A stretch of 64,000 nt of DNA from Cyathus striatus (lineage: Eukaryota; Basidiomycota; Agaricomycetes; Agaricales; Nidulariaceae), in assembly GCA_025738555.1 (NCBI GenBank), contig JAOVFP010000012.1, forward strand, positions 558,001-622,000, given 5' to 3'. This document shows, piece after piece, positions 22,001 through 34,200 of the stretch (position 1 is the stretch's first letter; the number at the start of each line of letters is the position of its first letter). The translations under genes and the position numbers were made by a program. Under the pieces are notes generated by a model that worked only from the letters and a program-made list of their open reading frames with translations, did not search any database and was not told where the DNA came from.

Positions 22001-23930
22001 ATGTAACTTCACATATAACATTCTAGATTGGCTTCCCAATCACATATTGGTGATACATGTAATATTACTGTTATGTATACTGAATCCTTTCGTATTACCA
22101 TTTGCAACTATCTACTTTTTCGTTCAGTCCGGTATGTTTCTGTTTAGTATGTTATTATTATTTCTTTGACACTGTCCGCTAACAGGTGTAATCAAGAATC
22201 AAGTACGAAGTGCATGCAATCCCTATCGACCTTTCACACTAACCTTTATATTAGCTCATTCATGTATACGCAAAGCAATACGAAGGGAATGGTCACAATC
22301 TTCTCATTCGTATCGTTAGATATTCTCTTGATGGTACGTTTATTCATAATGTCATATCATATTTTCGCTTGTAAACCCAGTGTATTAGGTGTGGTTTTGG
22401 CACAAGCCGTATTCCTTGTTTATATGGTTGTGCTGAAGAAATCAGTCAACGTTGGGTTATCGGCTTTCCTGATAGTTTTTACTATTGCCGTGAAGCTAAT
22501 GTAAATTCATTCATATCTCTCTCATTTCTTACATTTACAAATATTTCAGCATGACGCGAATGTGCAGAGCACAGTTTGAACGTAACGATATTGCTGAGGC
22601 AGAAATACTTTGTGGTCTTCGCCCTTCAGCACCAATGATAACATCCGAGCCCTACCCAGAGTCGGATACGAGTACAAATGATAGCCACGAAGACAATGCT
22701 CTCATCAAGTCTCAAAGGCGCTCACTTCTTGGGACATGGCGCCTTCCTGACTGGATCAATTTCTCGTATGGTACTATTCGACACCATCCGAAGTTTCCTC
22801 GCCGGCGTCATCCAAACCCATTTGGCCACACGAGTCAATCTTTCACTAGGCTTCAGTCGATTTCGCGGGACGCAAAGCATTCCCATCAAATGGCTGAAGT
22901 TAATGGGCAATCCTCTTCCAAAGCACTCAATTCTAATCCAATTGTCGAGCAACCACGGGAAACTGTCAAGCGACCTCTGATACTGGAACCTATGAGTGCT
23001 AGAGGAACTGTGCGCAACTACTCGAGCAATAACGGGCCTTGCTCTAATCCTGTAGTGCCACATCCTCCACCGGCAACTTGGGATGATCAAGGAACGCCTG
23101 ATCTTCCCTATGATAATCCATATTATACGCGGATTATTGACAATGTTCTGTGGCTTCCTCGGGACCCCACGGGGACTTTAAATCTCGAGGATACAGTAGA
23201 TCTCAAAGTTTCGGTGACTGTAGAGACTGCAAAGGGATTATTGGGTACATGGTTTGGATTACCAGAAACCACGACACCGGAGGAGTTGTCTCGGATCCCC
23301 AGTCACGGATCGAACGCAAATGAATTAGTCCAGAGCCCCGGTTTCCCATTCGCACAGGAGCCTCTCCAAGAAGTGGATGGTACTGAGGAAATAGACCTAC
23401 CATTGGTCATTGCGAAACGGGCCCAATCAGGAGGCGACGAAATAGAGCCGGCAGTGCGTCCACGTAGACCATCAGCGTATCGCAGTAAAGTCAGCCTCGC
23501 CGAAAGAAGTACCATCAGTTCATCTTCAGGTAGACGCCGTAGACCGAGTGTGCTTGAAGCTCCCTTAAATTCCTATCGATCTTTCTCGGACAAAACCCCC
23601 TCTCGCGGAAGATCTGCGTCAATCATGTCTACTCTCCAGCCCGTACCTCGTATTCCGCGATCTCGTTCTACGGGACACGAGTCTGTACCCCTAGATACTC
23701 ATGCTCAGGCAGAATTTGTCGTGGCAAATGCTTCGCATATCTCACTCGGTACGCCAAAACTTACACGGGCACAAAACCTATCAGCGGGCGAAGCCATTGT
23801 TCATGAAGTGCTGGAGGAAGAGCGGGAAGCCCTATTGACACGACTTGCCGAAGAAAAAGCTGAAGCGGACAAAGCGAGAACAACCAAATCGTGGCTGACA
23901 TCATGGATGTTTAAGAAGACTTCTTCATGA
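19001..23930 (+). CDS. CSC1/OSCA-like calcium-permeable channel (RSN1_7TM)
   Basis: About 1377 residues, 15 exons: 19001-19041, 19101-19241, 19305-19331, 19395-19522, 19593-21129, 21188-21275, 21334-21669, 21727-21771, 21825-21873, 21928-21974, 22027-22131, 22186-22202, 22255-22333, 22389-22500, 22550-23930. Domains in order: N-terminal membrane helices (RSN1_TM; FATLQTVTTFPILFPIH, LLWIHICLLFWVTLTWMGIL), a long cytosolic RRM-like domain (about 185-610, HRTIMVTNVP, STAFVTFADPADARRA), then the pore region (AFTLFWIFPVTLLVG, RYYKFLVVNVLVFF, GVIKNQLIHVYAKQYEG, LIRIVRYSLDG), and a 450-residue Ser/Arg-rich cytosolic tail. Such channels are mechanosensitive or osmosensitive; this is family knowledge. 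A frame break lies at 21358-21361: KSYLDKHQW then ESEVIQSFLP, with one G missing (TGG-GAA seen as TGGAA). With it, all phases close. Confidence 0.9.
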
Positions 23931-24249
23931 TCAACCGACTGTACGGGGTTTCCTCTCTATCTTACAATGCATATTTGATACTCTCGGAATAATCATAGAC
24001 CTAACCTACGGCACTTCTTGTAATTCCATACGTATTTTGTAACTGGGTCTGGCGCGTGATCCCGACCCTATACCCGAGCAATATAACATAGCAACGAAAG
24101 TAATTTTTCCGCTCCGATGTTTATCCCAGTACCTTGTAGTAGTGGCTTCGCATGGAGCGATAGTAACCCGACATTGATCAATGTAGCATTCGGGAAGGTA
24201 TTTAACTGCGCACTCGTCCATCTCATTCCCGCAGGACCCTTTTTCATTC
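23931..24249. other. Intergenic, GH131 promoter
   Basis: CSC1-like 3' flank and the GH131 upstream region, with an AT-rich TATTTAA at about 24199 some 50 bp before the ATG. No gene seen. Confidence 0.4.
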
Positions 24250-25510
24250 ATGGCTCGCTTCTCGTGGATTCTTCTCTCTGCATTCACCGCTGTTGCTCAA
24301 GCTGGAACCATTGTATGGGACGGCAGCTTCAACCCGTTCGCCACCGTCGCTGACTTCGACAAATGTACGTTCGCATGCAACCCATTTTTTTTAACGCATC
24401 TATAACGTCGTTAAATTACAGGGTCCTGGTCTAACCAAGTTGGAACCTACCAATGGGTATTTACTTCAATATTTAAATCATTTAAGCAAAGTCTCAAACC
24501 ACTTGTGATATAGTATATCCACGGCACTCAACCCACATCCCATTACTTGGCTCTCGACCCATCCTACAAAAATCCAGCCCTGACCAGTGAGATACATGGC
24601 TTGAAGATGACCATCGACTCCACCGCCACCTGGAACTCGCAAATGGAGCGTGCCGAACTTATTCCTCAGACAACTGCCAACCTTGGTACAGGCCAGATGT
24701 TCTACCACTTCTCTTTGAAGAGGTCAAGTACCAATGTTCCCGATGTAAATATAGACCCTTTTCTATTTTTATCTGCTGCTGAAGCGCCTTAACAGTCTAC
24801 TCTTGAACATCAAATCATGTTCTTCGAGAGTCACTTTACCGAAGTACGTCCGTCCACGCTGGTATTAATGGCGAGTCTAACTGAGATAATCTCATTAGTT
24901 AAAGTATGGTGTTGGTTCTAACCCCACCAACCTCGTCTGGATGGTTTCCAGCGTCGAGCAGTGGAGCACCCCCTTCACTGCCGACACCTGGTTCAACTTC
25001 GCGTACGATATCAATGTGAGCCTCTTGTAGCAAAGTGTTGCCACTGTGCTCATAGTTTCATAGTTTTCATCGGGCACCGTCGGTCTTTGGGCTTCCACTG
25101 GTTCTTCACCTTTGACCAAGGTCGTTAACAACATTGCTGCATCGACGTCAACCAACTCTGCTGACTTCCACGTCGGTGTCCTCCGAATTGTTAACACCAC
25201 TCCCGCTGAGGACTGGTATGTCAGCGGTGTTTACATTGAATCTGGTACCATCAACACCGCTATCGGCTCTGGGAGCTCTGGAAGCTCGAGCTCCTCTGTA
25301 TCCATACCGACAACTTCTGCCCCGACTACCACCACACTCACTACCCCAACTAGCACCACTCGTCCGATCACCAGCACCAGCACCGCTGGTGGCGCTGTTC
25401 AGTCTCAATGGGGTCAGTGTGGCGGTACTGGATTCACGGGACCTACCGCATGCGCAAGCCCATTCACCTGCAAGGCCATCTCTCCTCCTTATTACTACCA
25501 ATGCCAGTAA
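24250..25510 (+). CDS. GH131 beta-glucanase with C-terminal CBM1
   Basis: 330 residues, six exons: 24250-24364, 24422-24456, 24514-24744, 24796-24843, 24899-25015, 25064-25510; phases intact. Signal peptide at 1-18 (hydrophobic, ending VAQA). The GH131 domain starts at [13 protein letters not shown] and holds [40 protein letters not shown] and [14 protein letters not shown] Ser/Thr linker (about 258-294) joins a cellulose-binding CBM1 with its cysteines ([18 protein letters not shown]...CQ). GH131 enzymes hydrolyse beta-1,3/1,6 and beta-1,4 glucans, and together with CBM1 it points to plant cell wall attack. It neighbours two further secreted proteins. Confidence 0.93.
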
Positions 25511-26028
25511 AGAACGGAAGTCAAAGGGTATGTAATGTAGAATACAGCGTTGATGTATAAATCATATAAATCAATTATTTATCCTACTGGATTTGCTGGA
25601 TTCGCTGATATAATAATAATTAGTCCCTTCCACGCCGTCAGCGTAGATCTCAGTCGTCTAATGTTCCGCACACTACTTCTCCCACTACCCACCATCCCTC
25701 CGTGATTAATGACCCCTAGTACTCACACTAATACTATCAGAGGCTCCGGGGCCAGTTTGGCCAACTGCCATTGCTTTATGAATACTTATAATAAATGGAT
25801 CTCCCAGGCCCACTATCAATAGGCTCGATAAAATGATGGAAGCTAAGAGGTCGACAAAATACAATGACAATTCTTACATCACGATAATTGACATGCTGAC
25901 TACTTACTACATGTTGTCGCAAACAGTGTCGGGGTCTTAGTAAAATTTAAAATGGGAAACATTGCGAATCGTCTGCTAAAGTCCAAGTGCTACAGAAAAG
26001 AAAAGCGTTCATGAACTGGCCGGGAGAA
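25511..26028. other. Convergent intergenic region, GH131 / SOD
   Basis: AT-rich 3' flanks of two convergent genes. No coding frame or RNA structure recognised. Confidence 0.4.
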
Positions 26029-26907
26029 TTAAGCTGCAGCAGCGACACCTGTTTGTAGATGAGACATGAGTAGTGTAACATAGCTTAGGAATGAACTCAA
26101 GTGCTCACCGATAACACCACAGGCAGCTCGACTTCCTGCGTTACCAGTCCTCAAAGACTCGTCCTTACCACCAAGTCCAAGATCATCAGTTCCCTGACGA
26201 TCTAGTATTAATATCTAGCACACCGGATTGATGCGTGTTGAAGTGGCTTACAGTATGAACAACAACGGCACGTCTAGGAACGATCCAATCGCGTGACTAT
26301 GACTGAATGTATGCGTGTATATCTTGAACTTACCCAAGGATGCTACGTTCTCCCATCAAAGAAATGAGGGAATCTTGCATGTTGATTGTTGCAACGCCTT
26401 CTTCGTCGCTATCAATGTTACCGAGGTCTCCAACGTGGCGGGTAGCGGCCCATGGCGCGCCATGGGTCTTGTTGAAGGGGTTGAAATGCGGTCCAGCAGA
26501 GGTACAGCCGCTGCTCAAGTCGCCATATTGACTGGATGGGAGGTGAAATTGGAAACCTGTTCTCAGCCTATTCTCGCACAATACATACAATGATGCACTT
26601 ACTGGACGTGGAATCCATGGCGAGCACTTGCGTTCAGGCCTCTGACCTCACCACTGATGATGACGGGTCCATCAAAGACGGACTGCTCGAATATGACAAT
26701 GCCGCTAACGGGCGAGTCGCCCCTAAGAATAACTATCGCCTGAAAAAGAAACGTTAAAAATGGCAGACATCACGGAAGATGGTCGGGTTAACTGACCTTT
26801 TGCGGTTGACATTCCGTGTGCTCGTGGTGACGGCGATCCGGGATTGCTCTGGGGGAGCACCATACGGTTCCTACGACGAAGGCGAGAAGTAGAAAGACAA
26901 TCTTCAT
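26029..26907 (-). CDS. Secreted Cu/Zn superoxide dismutase
   Basis: About 193 residues. Exons (minus): 26797-26907, 26603-26739, 26334-26531, 26252-26273 (22 nt), 26109-26201, 26029-26048. A signal peptide ([18 protein letters not shown]) opens the protein. The SOD core shows [53 protein letters not shown] and [14 protein letters not shown], which include copper and zinc His ligands and the disulphide cysteines. It dismutates superoxide to peroxide outside the cell. One phase conflict: exon 4 ends HT at CATACT-GTAAG (phase 0) while exon 5 needs a leading G to read DRQGTDD. A single G missing from an ACTG-GTAAGC donor explains it. The start at 26907 was preferred to the upstream in-frame Met (about 26952) because it begins the signal peptide. 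Confidence 0.9.
26449..26466. repeat. Perfect 18-bp palindrome inside SOD exon 3
   Basis: CCCATGGCGCGCCATGGG reads the same on both strands. It codes for part of HGAPWAA next to a metal-site histidine, so it is probably chance plus GC-rich codon choice. Confidence 0.6.
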
Positions 26908-27015
26908 GTTCGAGAAAGATTTGTTGGTGCTTTTTTCATAGGCGAAATCCATTTTTTGGGTGTTCTTAGTGGTTAAGAAGAAAGAGCGTGCCATGGCCCA
27001 ACCTGAGACTTGGGC

Positions 27016-27022
27016 TATATAA
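27016..27022 (-). promoter_or_regulatory. TATA-like element upstream of SOD
   Basis: TATATAA on the plus strand (TTATATA on the minus) lies 109 bp upstream of the SOD ATG, a usual TATA distance when a short leader is allowed for. Confidence 0.35.
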
Positions 27023-27450
27023 GCCTGCACAAACGCATAAGTACTTACACCTACCCAGCATATATAACTCGGAGTTCGAATTTAATTATGCAATGGATTA
27101 TATCTAAAAATAGAGTACCTCATCTTCCCCGCACCGGGGATGTTCATTGCCTAAAAAAGCTCTTGCGGCCAAATGCTTCCGAGATCACAGTGTCATCCCT
27201 ACGGACCGGCGGCGACCGGCACAACTGCATGACCAACGTTGAACCGCATTAATGTTTTCGCAACGGCTTTGCACTGTGATAATAGTCAAGAACTATGGCT
27301 TTTGATCAACAAGATCCTTACAGTAAGTAACTTCATATTTAAGTTGACAACAGGCTGACCTGCACTTCAACGAGAAAGTTTCTACTTCTCCCGGACCGCC
27401 TCTCTATCAGGTGATATTATATTCAGAAGTTTTTATTGCCCACCGCGAAC

Positions 27451-27456
27451 TATAAG
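27451..27456 (+). promoter_or_regulatory. TATA-like element upstream of CE16
   Basis: TATAAG lies 72 bp before the ATG at 27523. Confidence 0.3.
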
Positions 27457-27522
27457 ATGTCCACGGAAGTTAAAGAATGCGATATTTTCTTCCAAACCTC
27501 AGATCCACGCTCTCACTGAGGA

Positions 27523-29095
27523 ATGGACGTCACACATATGAGGCCTCTGTATCTCGTGGAAATCGTTTTATTTTTGCTTTTCATTGGTCTCTCTCGCTCT
27601 TCTCCTGTAGCAGGAGGTCTCGACAAAAATTTCGACTGGAACCTCATCAAACATGTTTACGCATTTGGGGACTCTTACACCTTCGTTCAAGGAACAGCAG
27701 GGCACGCGAATTTTAGGTAAGTTATTGCCTTGACAGTCACCCAACCGATAAATAGCAGGCACTAAAGAACCATTAGCTTTATCGGCGATGCTTTGGACCT
27801 TTCCTTCACGCCACATCAGCTCCTCGCCAACAAGATTATTCCGAGGAATGTACGATATCCCATTGTGTATCTTCCGCCTTTGCCGCCTGACGTGTGTCGA
27901 TTCGACTAACAGACAAGCTCCGAAGGTTCCAATTGGGTAAGTAGCCCGTCTCACTAGTTGCTTAAAATAATAAAATCCATAAACTGCTCATTAGATTGAA
28001 TACTTGACAGGCTGTTTCGAAGGAAGTCCTTCAATATGTAAAAGACAGCTATGGAACTTCGCATTTGCCGGTGCAGATATTGACGGAAAGTTGTAAGTTC
28101 GATCGAGCCATATGATCGCTGTATCTGTTACTACATAATTTACACAACGACAGACTGCCATTACACCATGATTTCACTGTCCCACTTGTTGACCAAGTTA
28201 AACAATGGGTTGCATTCGCGTCGAATATTCTTCCACGTCCGCAAGGTGAAACACTGACAGCCTGGTGGATTGGTATTAACGACACGGGAGACACTGTCAC
28301 GAACTCATCTGTGTGTCGGACCTCGGTTTCATTTTTTCATTGATGATGCCAATTACAGTCATCGCAGATAACGAACTTTACTGACTTCTGGGAGACCGAA
28401 ATGACATCTTATTTCAAATCTGTCGTATGTGACTCGTTTGACGTGCAAATAAACTGATACTGACACTCATTTCCCACCTCATCAGCAACAAGCCGCTGAT
28501 AATGGTCTACGTGCACACCTATTTATAAACGTCCCACCTGAGGATCGCTCTCCAGCCATAATTGGGGATACAACGAAGGTCGCGTTAATGAAGGAACACA
28601 TCCTTCTCTTCAACAACGTCTTGGATCAACACGTCACAGCGTTCGAAAAGGCAAATCCAGGTAAGAATTAGAATTGTGGGGGGTTCACCTGAGCATTAAT
28701 TAAGTATCTGCAGGCGTCGTCGTTTTAACATTTGATGCCAACGCTTGGTTCAACACTGTTCTCGATTCTCCTGCTAAATTCGGATTTTCCAATATAACAG
28801 GGTAAGTAAACATGCCTCGCAAGCTGTCAAGTTATCAGGGCGCGCCACTCATCACATCACCGCCGCGATTGTTAGATTTTGTACTTGCGCAAATCCAGAG
28901 GGCTTTTTCTGGTTCAGTGAGTAGATACTAGCGTACATAACTAGTTTCAACTTCGACTGACGTGTGTAATTAGATTCTGGCCATCCCACAGAACAGGTAC
29001 ATAAATTACTAGCGGAAGCAATCGAGGCAAAACTTATAGCAGGGAATGCGTCAAGGGTACGCAACCGTCGATCAAGTGGCGAAGTGCAAAAATAA
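27523..29095 (+). CDS. Secreted SGNH/GDSL acetylesterase (CE16)
   Basis: 342 residues, ten exons: 27523-27716, 27777-27849, 27913-27936, 27995-28092, 28154-28310, 28368-28424, 28486-28660, 28714-28801, 28876-28916, 28974-29095; all phases close. An N-terminal hydrophobic signal (LVEIVLFLLFIGLSRS) precedes AFGDSYTF, the nucleophile Ser block. WNFAFAGADI, WWIGINDTGD (the Asn block) and the catalytic NSGHPTEQ block follow in SGNH order. CE16 enzymes remove acetyl groups from xylo- and manno-oligosaccharides. Two start codons are possible (27523 and 27538); both keep the signal. The neighbouring GH131 and SOD genes are also secreted. Confidence 0.9.
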
Positions 29096-29413
29096 GTGAA
29101 CACGTTAGGAATATATACACAAGACTGTAAGACTCGTAAAACTAGGCCTCCAGCCAGAGGAATGTAAAAAATAATGTTAATCTAGCAAAAATAAAAAATA
29201 AACTGAGCCTTTGGCTGGATAAAATAGAGTGGACCGTCAGACTTGGTGGTGTGAAAGTGATAGCCTTTTGTAGTAATCTGTGCGAGAAGCAGGCTCACCG
29301 CGCAGCAAGAAATGGCGAGGTAGAAAATAATCAACAGAAGGCGGAAATAAAGTCTGCATGTTAATGTCCGCAACAACAAACAACTACGTGGTAGGCCAAG
29401 AGAGGTAGAGTGT
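29096..29413. other. Convergent intergenic region, CE16 / SCS2
   Basis: 3' flanks of two convergent genes. AT-rich, with no gene recognised. Confidence 0.4.
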
Positions 29414-30748
29414 TTAGAGGAAGAGATATGTTGTAAGGAATACACCAAGAGCTACAAAGGCCACGATTTCGAGGGGAACACCCTCCTGGCGGAGAGGAAG
29501 GTCGTCTACGACAGTTTGGACATCTGTATCCGTAGCGCTGCCCACATCTGATAAGACACGGGTTCTTCTGCGGAGCTCAGTAGGAGGAGGCGCGGTGGAA
29601 TTACCAACGGTGCTAAGAGCGGTACGAAGTCGCTCAATCTCAAGCTGAGCTTGGCGGTATTGGGCCATAAGCTCCTGGAATTCCGATGTCTCGTGAATAG
29701 GGACAGGAGCAGGGGCAGGAGCAGAAGGAGTGGTGGCATAAATGGAAACAGGCACCGAGGCTGGGGGGGCGGCAGGCGGAGGAACATGAAGAGGGGCAGG
29801 TTCGGTAACCGGCCCAGGTGCAGGGGCTGGAGGTGAAGACGAACGAACTTCAGGCTCCCTGTGCGGTGGATGCGACTCGTGTGATTCTTCACGAGCAACA
29901 GAGAAGTCGGCAGGAGGTGTAATAGTACGATATGTGTTTTCGGGGGGTGCAGGAAAGGAAGGCTCGGCGGCATCGTGTGGTTTTTGGCTTACGGTACCGA
30001 ATTGCTATATGAAATATCATATCGTTAACATACTAGTGCCACGGAAGTAAAAATACACACCGAATTGTCCTGGCCAATATACAACGAACTCTGATTCACA
30101 GCTCCACTCTCATCCTCCTCCTCAAGTGTTTGGCCTTCCGCAGGGAGATACGCCACTCTAAGCTTCTGTTGATATACCTGCTTATCATCGTTTGTATCTT
30201 GTGCCACCCACTAGGGGCACATGATGACGTTGAGCAAAAATTAATGACGGCAAGAGATGGGTAACATACGATTTCACTCAGTGGGAGAGTCTCCTTTTCG
30301 GGCGTAATCACAGTGCTTTGAATGAGGAACTTATCCTTGCATTTGGCGTTCAAGGGTGGCTCTTCTCTAAGTGCCTGAAGCATTACTGGGAAAGCACAGT
30401 TAGTCTATCGACGAATAATTGAATGACGGAACGCGCAGGGGTCACGCACCTGCAACTTCAACAACATCCCCCGGCTCAACTCGCCCAGAATTGGGCCGCA
30501 CACAGTACAGCTAAAATAGTGTGAGCAACATTGAGTTGAAATGAAATTATAATGAACCTTGGGGGCAGTAGTTTTGACCTTGAACGCGACTGGAAGGGAG
30601 TTATGGTTGGTTATGAATAGTGAACGCTTCACTGTTGTTGTGAGAGGGCCTAAACGAACAAAATGAGGAAAAGTATTTGACAAGAAGATAAGAAGCGCTA
30701 CGAACGTCGGAAGCCGAGGGTGTTGGGGGGATTCAGGGATACAGACAT
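29414..30748 (-). CDS. SCS2: VAMP-associated protein (Scs2/VAP)
   Basis: 350 residues, six exons (minus): 30706-30748, 30558-30649, 30450-30510, 30270-30385, 30061-30210, 29414-30004; phases intact. The N-terminal MSP domain (about 1-125) shows NPPNTLGFRRPLTTTVKRSL, ITNHNSLPVAFKVKTTAPK, YCVRPNSGRVEPGD and KDKFLIQST. A long Pro/Ala linker, a coiled coil (QELMAQYRQAQLEIERLRTAL) and one C-terminal transmembrane helix (VPLEIVAFVALGVFLTTYLFL region) follow. VAP proteins tether the ER to other membranes by binding FFAT motifs and regulate phospholipid synthesis. The frame is open upstream to 30934, but MSVSLNP fits family starts best. Confidence 0.9.
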
Positions 30749-31226
30749 TTTGGAGTGAGGAAGAGATGGGTGTAAGGAGGAGAGATTGGACGGGCGACTA
30801 CTAAAGAGTGTGCTGGCCACGTGGTTGGTGCCATTGATCTCCTCAACCGCTGTGCCAAACCCTGCACCTCCCCTTCGTCCTACCCTCCTTGAAGGCACCT
30901 GCAAACCTATGGGCATTCTGGCTACTTTGGCCATTGGCGATATCTTCTTTTTCTTACCGACACTCCAGGCAGGCGCTGACAGCTCAAGTACAAGGGATTT
31001 TGCCTAGTCTCCGCCATTTTCATTATATAGTACGAGTCCGTTCTCCTCGTGTAACATGCATGTTCTAACTATTATGAGGTATTAAGGGTATGAAACGAGT
31101 CCTTACAAAGTAACTAAATGTGTCTGAGGTGTGGTTTTACCACCCGCAAGGTCGTTATAATAATCTCCAAATAAAATAAAAAATCGTATCTCAATGATCC
31201 CTATCTACAAATATCACCTAGTTCAT
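30749..31226. other. SCS2 promoter and ABCB 3' flank
   Basis: Tail-to-head spacer. The frame 30698-30934 is an upstream in-frame extension of SCS2; an opposite-strand frame overlaps it. Nothing else seen. Confidence 0.4.
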
Positions 31227-34200
31227 TCACTCGCGCTTGCTGAGTGCTTGTAATTGTACGAATTCGTAATAGTCTCCTCGTTTACCCAATAGTTCGTCGT
31301 GTGTGCCGGACTCACTGACACGTCCTTCTTTGATGAAATAGCTATGCAAAGGAGAAACATCAACATTCATGTTCCAAGCTTAAACATCGCAATAGAAACT
31401 TACATTTTATCTGCATTTTGGATTGTTGACAACCTGTGCGCGATGGCGATCGTTGTACGTCCTTTCGCGGCCTGGTCTAGGGCTGCTTGAACCACCTTCT
31501 CGGAGTTGGAATCAAGAGCGGATGTAGCCTACAATCAGATAACATTAGTAAATTCCGGTGTTACGACCAGAACGTTCGAAATAGACTGACCTCGTCCAAA
31601 AGAAGAACCTTAGGATTGCGAAGGAGAGCACGAGCAATAGCGATGCGTTCTATTAACAGCTTCAGTAAAACTCGAAAATATGGGAGAAAAAGGTTTGCTT
31701 ACGTTTCTGGCCACCCGAGAGCTGTGACCCTTTACCACCAACTTCGGTATCGAAGCCGCTGTAAGTTAATGAGCAAGAATTCTGAAGAAAATGCACAAAA
31801 TGTGACATACTCTGGTAGGGATTGAATGAACTCCAGAATGTTGGCATTACGGCAGGCTTGTTCAATTTCCTCTTGTGTCACCTCGGACGCGGGCTTAACA
31901 GCACCAAGTAAGATATTGAAGCGTACTGTGCCGGCATAAAGTGTAGGCTCCTGAGACACCAACGCTAGCTCCTTGCGGTACTCCTGAATATTTAACTCTG
32001 AAATGGGTTCACCATCCAGCTGTGCAAAAAGTAAGAATCCAGTCAGTTTATCAATGAAACACCGCTACTTACATAAATATTTCCAGCTAAGGGGTCGTAG
32101 AATCGCTCAATTAATTGAATACTATAGATATCCGTGAAACGTTAGACAATAGATATAACATGACTGCATCATCAGGACTTACACCGTACTCTTGCCTGAA
32201 CCACTAGCTCCAACCAAAGCAACGTAGGTACCAGGTAGAATTTCGAGATTGAGGTCGCGAAGAACGCGGACACCAGGGCGTGTGGGATAGCGGAAGTGCA
32301 CATTGTCAAACCGGATATGACCGTTTGTCTTGCTGGATTCAACGCTCTTGCCTTCCTTCGACTCGGCGTCAATTTCGGGAATGGAGTCGAGCAGCTTAAT
32401 GATGTTGGAGCCAGCGCCCTTGGCGGAAGAAATGTCTGGCACGAAGGAGAACACATTTCCGGCTTGGATCGCGCCGAAGGTTGTGCTCTATAAAAAGCGA
32501 TACACGAGTAAGAAATACATTAGCAAGACAGTAAACTTGCTGCGTACCATGAGACCGATGAAGAACTGGAATGTGCTGTACTCGAAGGTAGAGACAAGTC
32601 GAGAACCATACCAGAAGATAAGAGAGATGACGAAGAAAGTCATTCCCTGAGTGAAGGCGTAAAGTAGATTGCTCCAAAGCGCCGTCTTGTTAGACTTTCG
32701 AAGAGGCTTCTCGAGACTCAGACTGTACAGCCTCAAACAGTCATCTTCTCTGGTCAGCGATGCGACGGTACGGATAGAACCCGCAGCTTCACAAGCTAAT
32801 TGAGCAGAGTCTTCATGAGACTTCTTGTTGGCTTGATCCTTGAGGACGACAACACGCTAGTTGACTTTAATAAGCAACATGAACGAGCACTGCGACAGTT
32901 ATAAAACATACCAAGCGGATATAACCAGCGGACACAAGGAGAGGCATACATGCTAGCGGGTTAAAGGGTTAATAACAGATCCTCGATCGTTAACGAGGCA
33001 TCAGACGTACCCATTGCAACAAGGGCAAGTTTCCATACAAACGCAAGACCAATAATTGAGCCGGCAATGATGGTAGACATACTCTGCACGATTCTGTACG
33101 AATAATGAGTAAAGCTCTTGCATGGAATATAAGGAAGGACTTACGCTCCGAGGGTGACACCAGCCAGTCCATTAACCTTCTGTGGGTTGTCACTCAAGCT
33201 TGAGGTGAGAGCACCGGTCTGATCAACAACTGTTAGACAAAGCGGCAGCAAGGAATAGTTATCTACGTACGCTGTTCTCATCCTTGTCGAAGAATTCGAC
33301 TGCGGAGAAAAATTAATATCACAATCAATACATTATTACATTCACTCACTGTCTTGACGGAGAATGGCCCTGAAGGAAAGCTTACGGAGGCGGGCGGTAA
33401 GGATAGCAGCAGTACTCGCGAACAAGTAGTTCTGGAAGCAGATTGCGACAGTAGAGATAATAGCAATGACGAAAAACCTATTAAAATTGCATTAGAGAAA
33501 ATGGACGAATTCATCTTCTCTCGGGTACTTACCAAAGGGCGTTGCGATCACCTTGGAAACGTCTTTCTTTGGGATCGTCGAGAGAGAAGCCGCTGATACC
33601 CTTCGAATAGACGATACCAAAAGCGGGGTACACCATTCCGGTCACTATATCACAGTCATCAATGAAATCTAATCCAAAAGATCACGCAATACACTTACTC
33701 GCAGCAAAAATAGAACCGAAGAGATATCTCTTCCATTGGTCTTTGACAATTATGCCCATACGATAGAACAAAGTAGGAAGACCGAGATCTTCCTCCTTCT
33801 CCTTTGGCTCATTCTGGCGCTTCTGCTCAAGAATTTCGCTGGCGAGCGATCGGTTAGTATTCTTACGACCGAGGGGAATCTCCTCGCGGGCGGCCTTCTC
33901 CATATCATTTTCGCTTTCGTCTGAGGTACTCTCTGTGTCTTTAGAGTCTTGACTTTCCTGAGCTTCGCGAAGTTTCTGGGCCTGGACTAAACGAGCATAT
34001 GCACCGTCGGCAGCAAGGAGTTCGTTGTGAGTACCCTTTTCGAGAACGAGACCGTCACCCATGACGAAGATAATATCAGCGTCCTTGATGGTCGAGAGAC
34101 GATGAGCAATGGTGATAGTAGTACGACCAGCAGCAGCCTTATCAAGCGCATCCTGCACAATACCTTCAGATTGAGTATCAAGGGCACTAGTGGCTTCATC

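Larger units (their letters stand above)
26908..27522. other. Divergent promoter, SOD / CE16
   Basis: It separates two divergent secreted-protein genes. It contains a TATA-like element at 27016-27022 near SOD and another (TATAAG, 27451) near CE16. No gene seen; the frame 27010-27252 lacks features. Confidence 0.45.

Noticed and set aside
26449..26466. 18-bp palindrome as a functional operator
   Set aside because: It lies inside conserved SOD codons; its symmetry can be explained by coding constraint and chance.
30749..30934. Upstream in-frame Met extension of SCS2
   Set aside because: The added residues are low-complexity and precede the MSP domain start expected at MSVSLNP.
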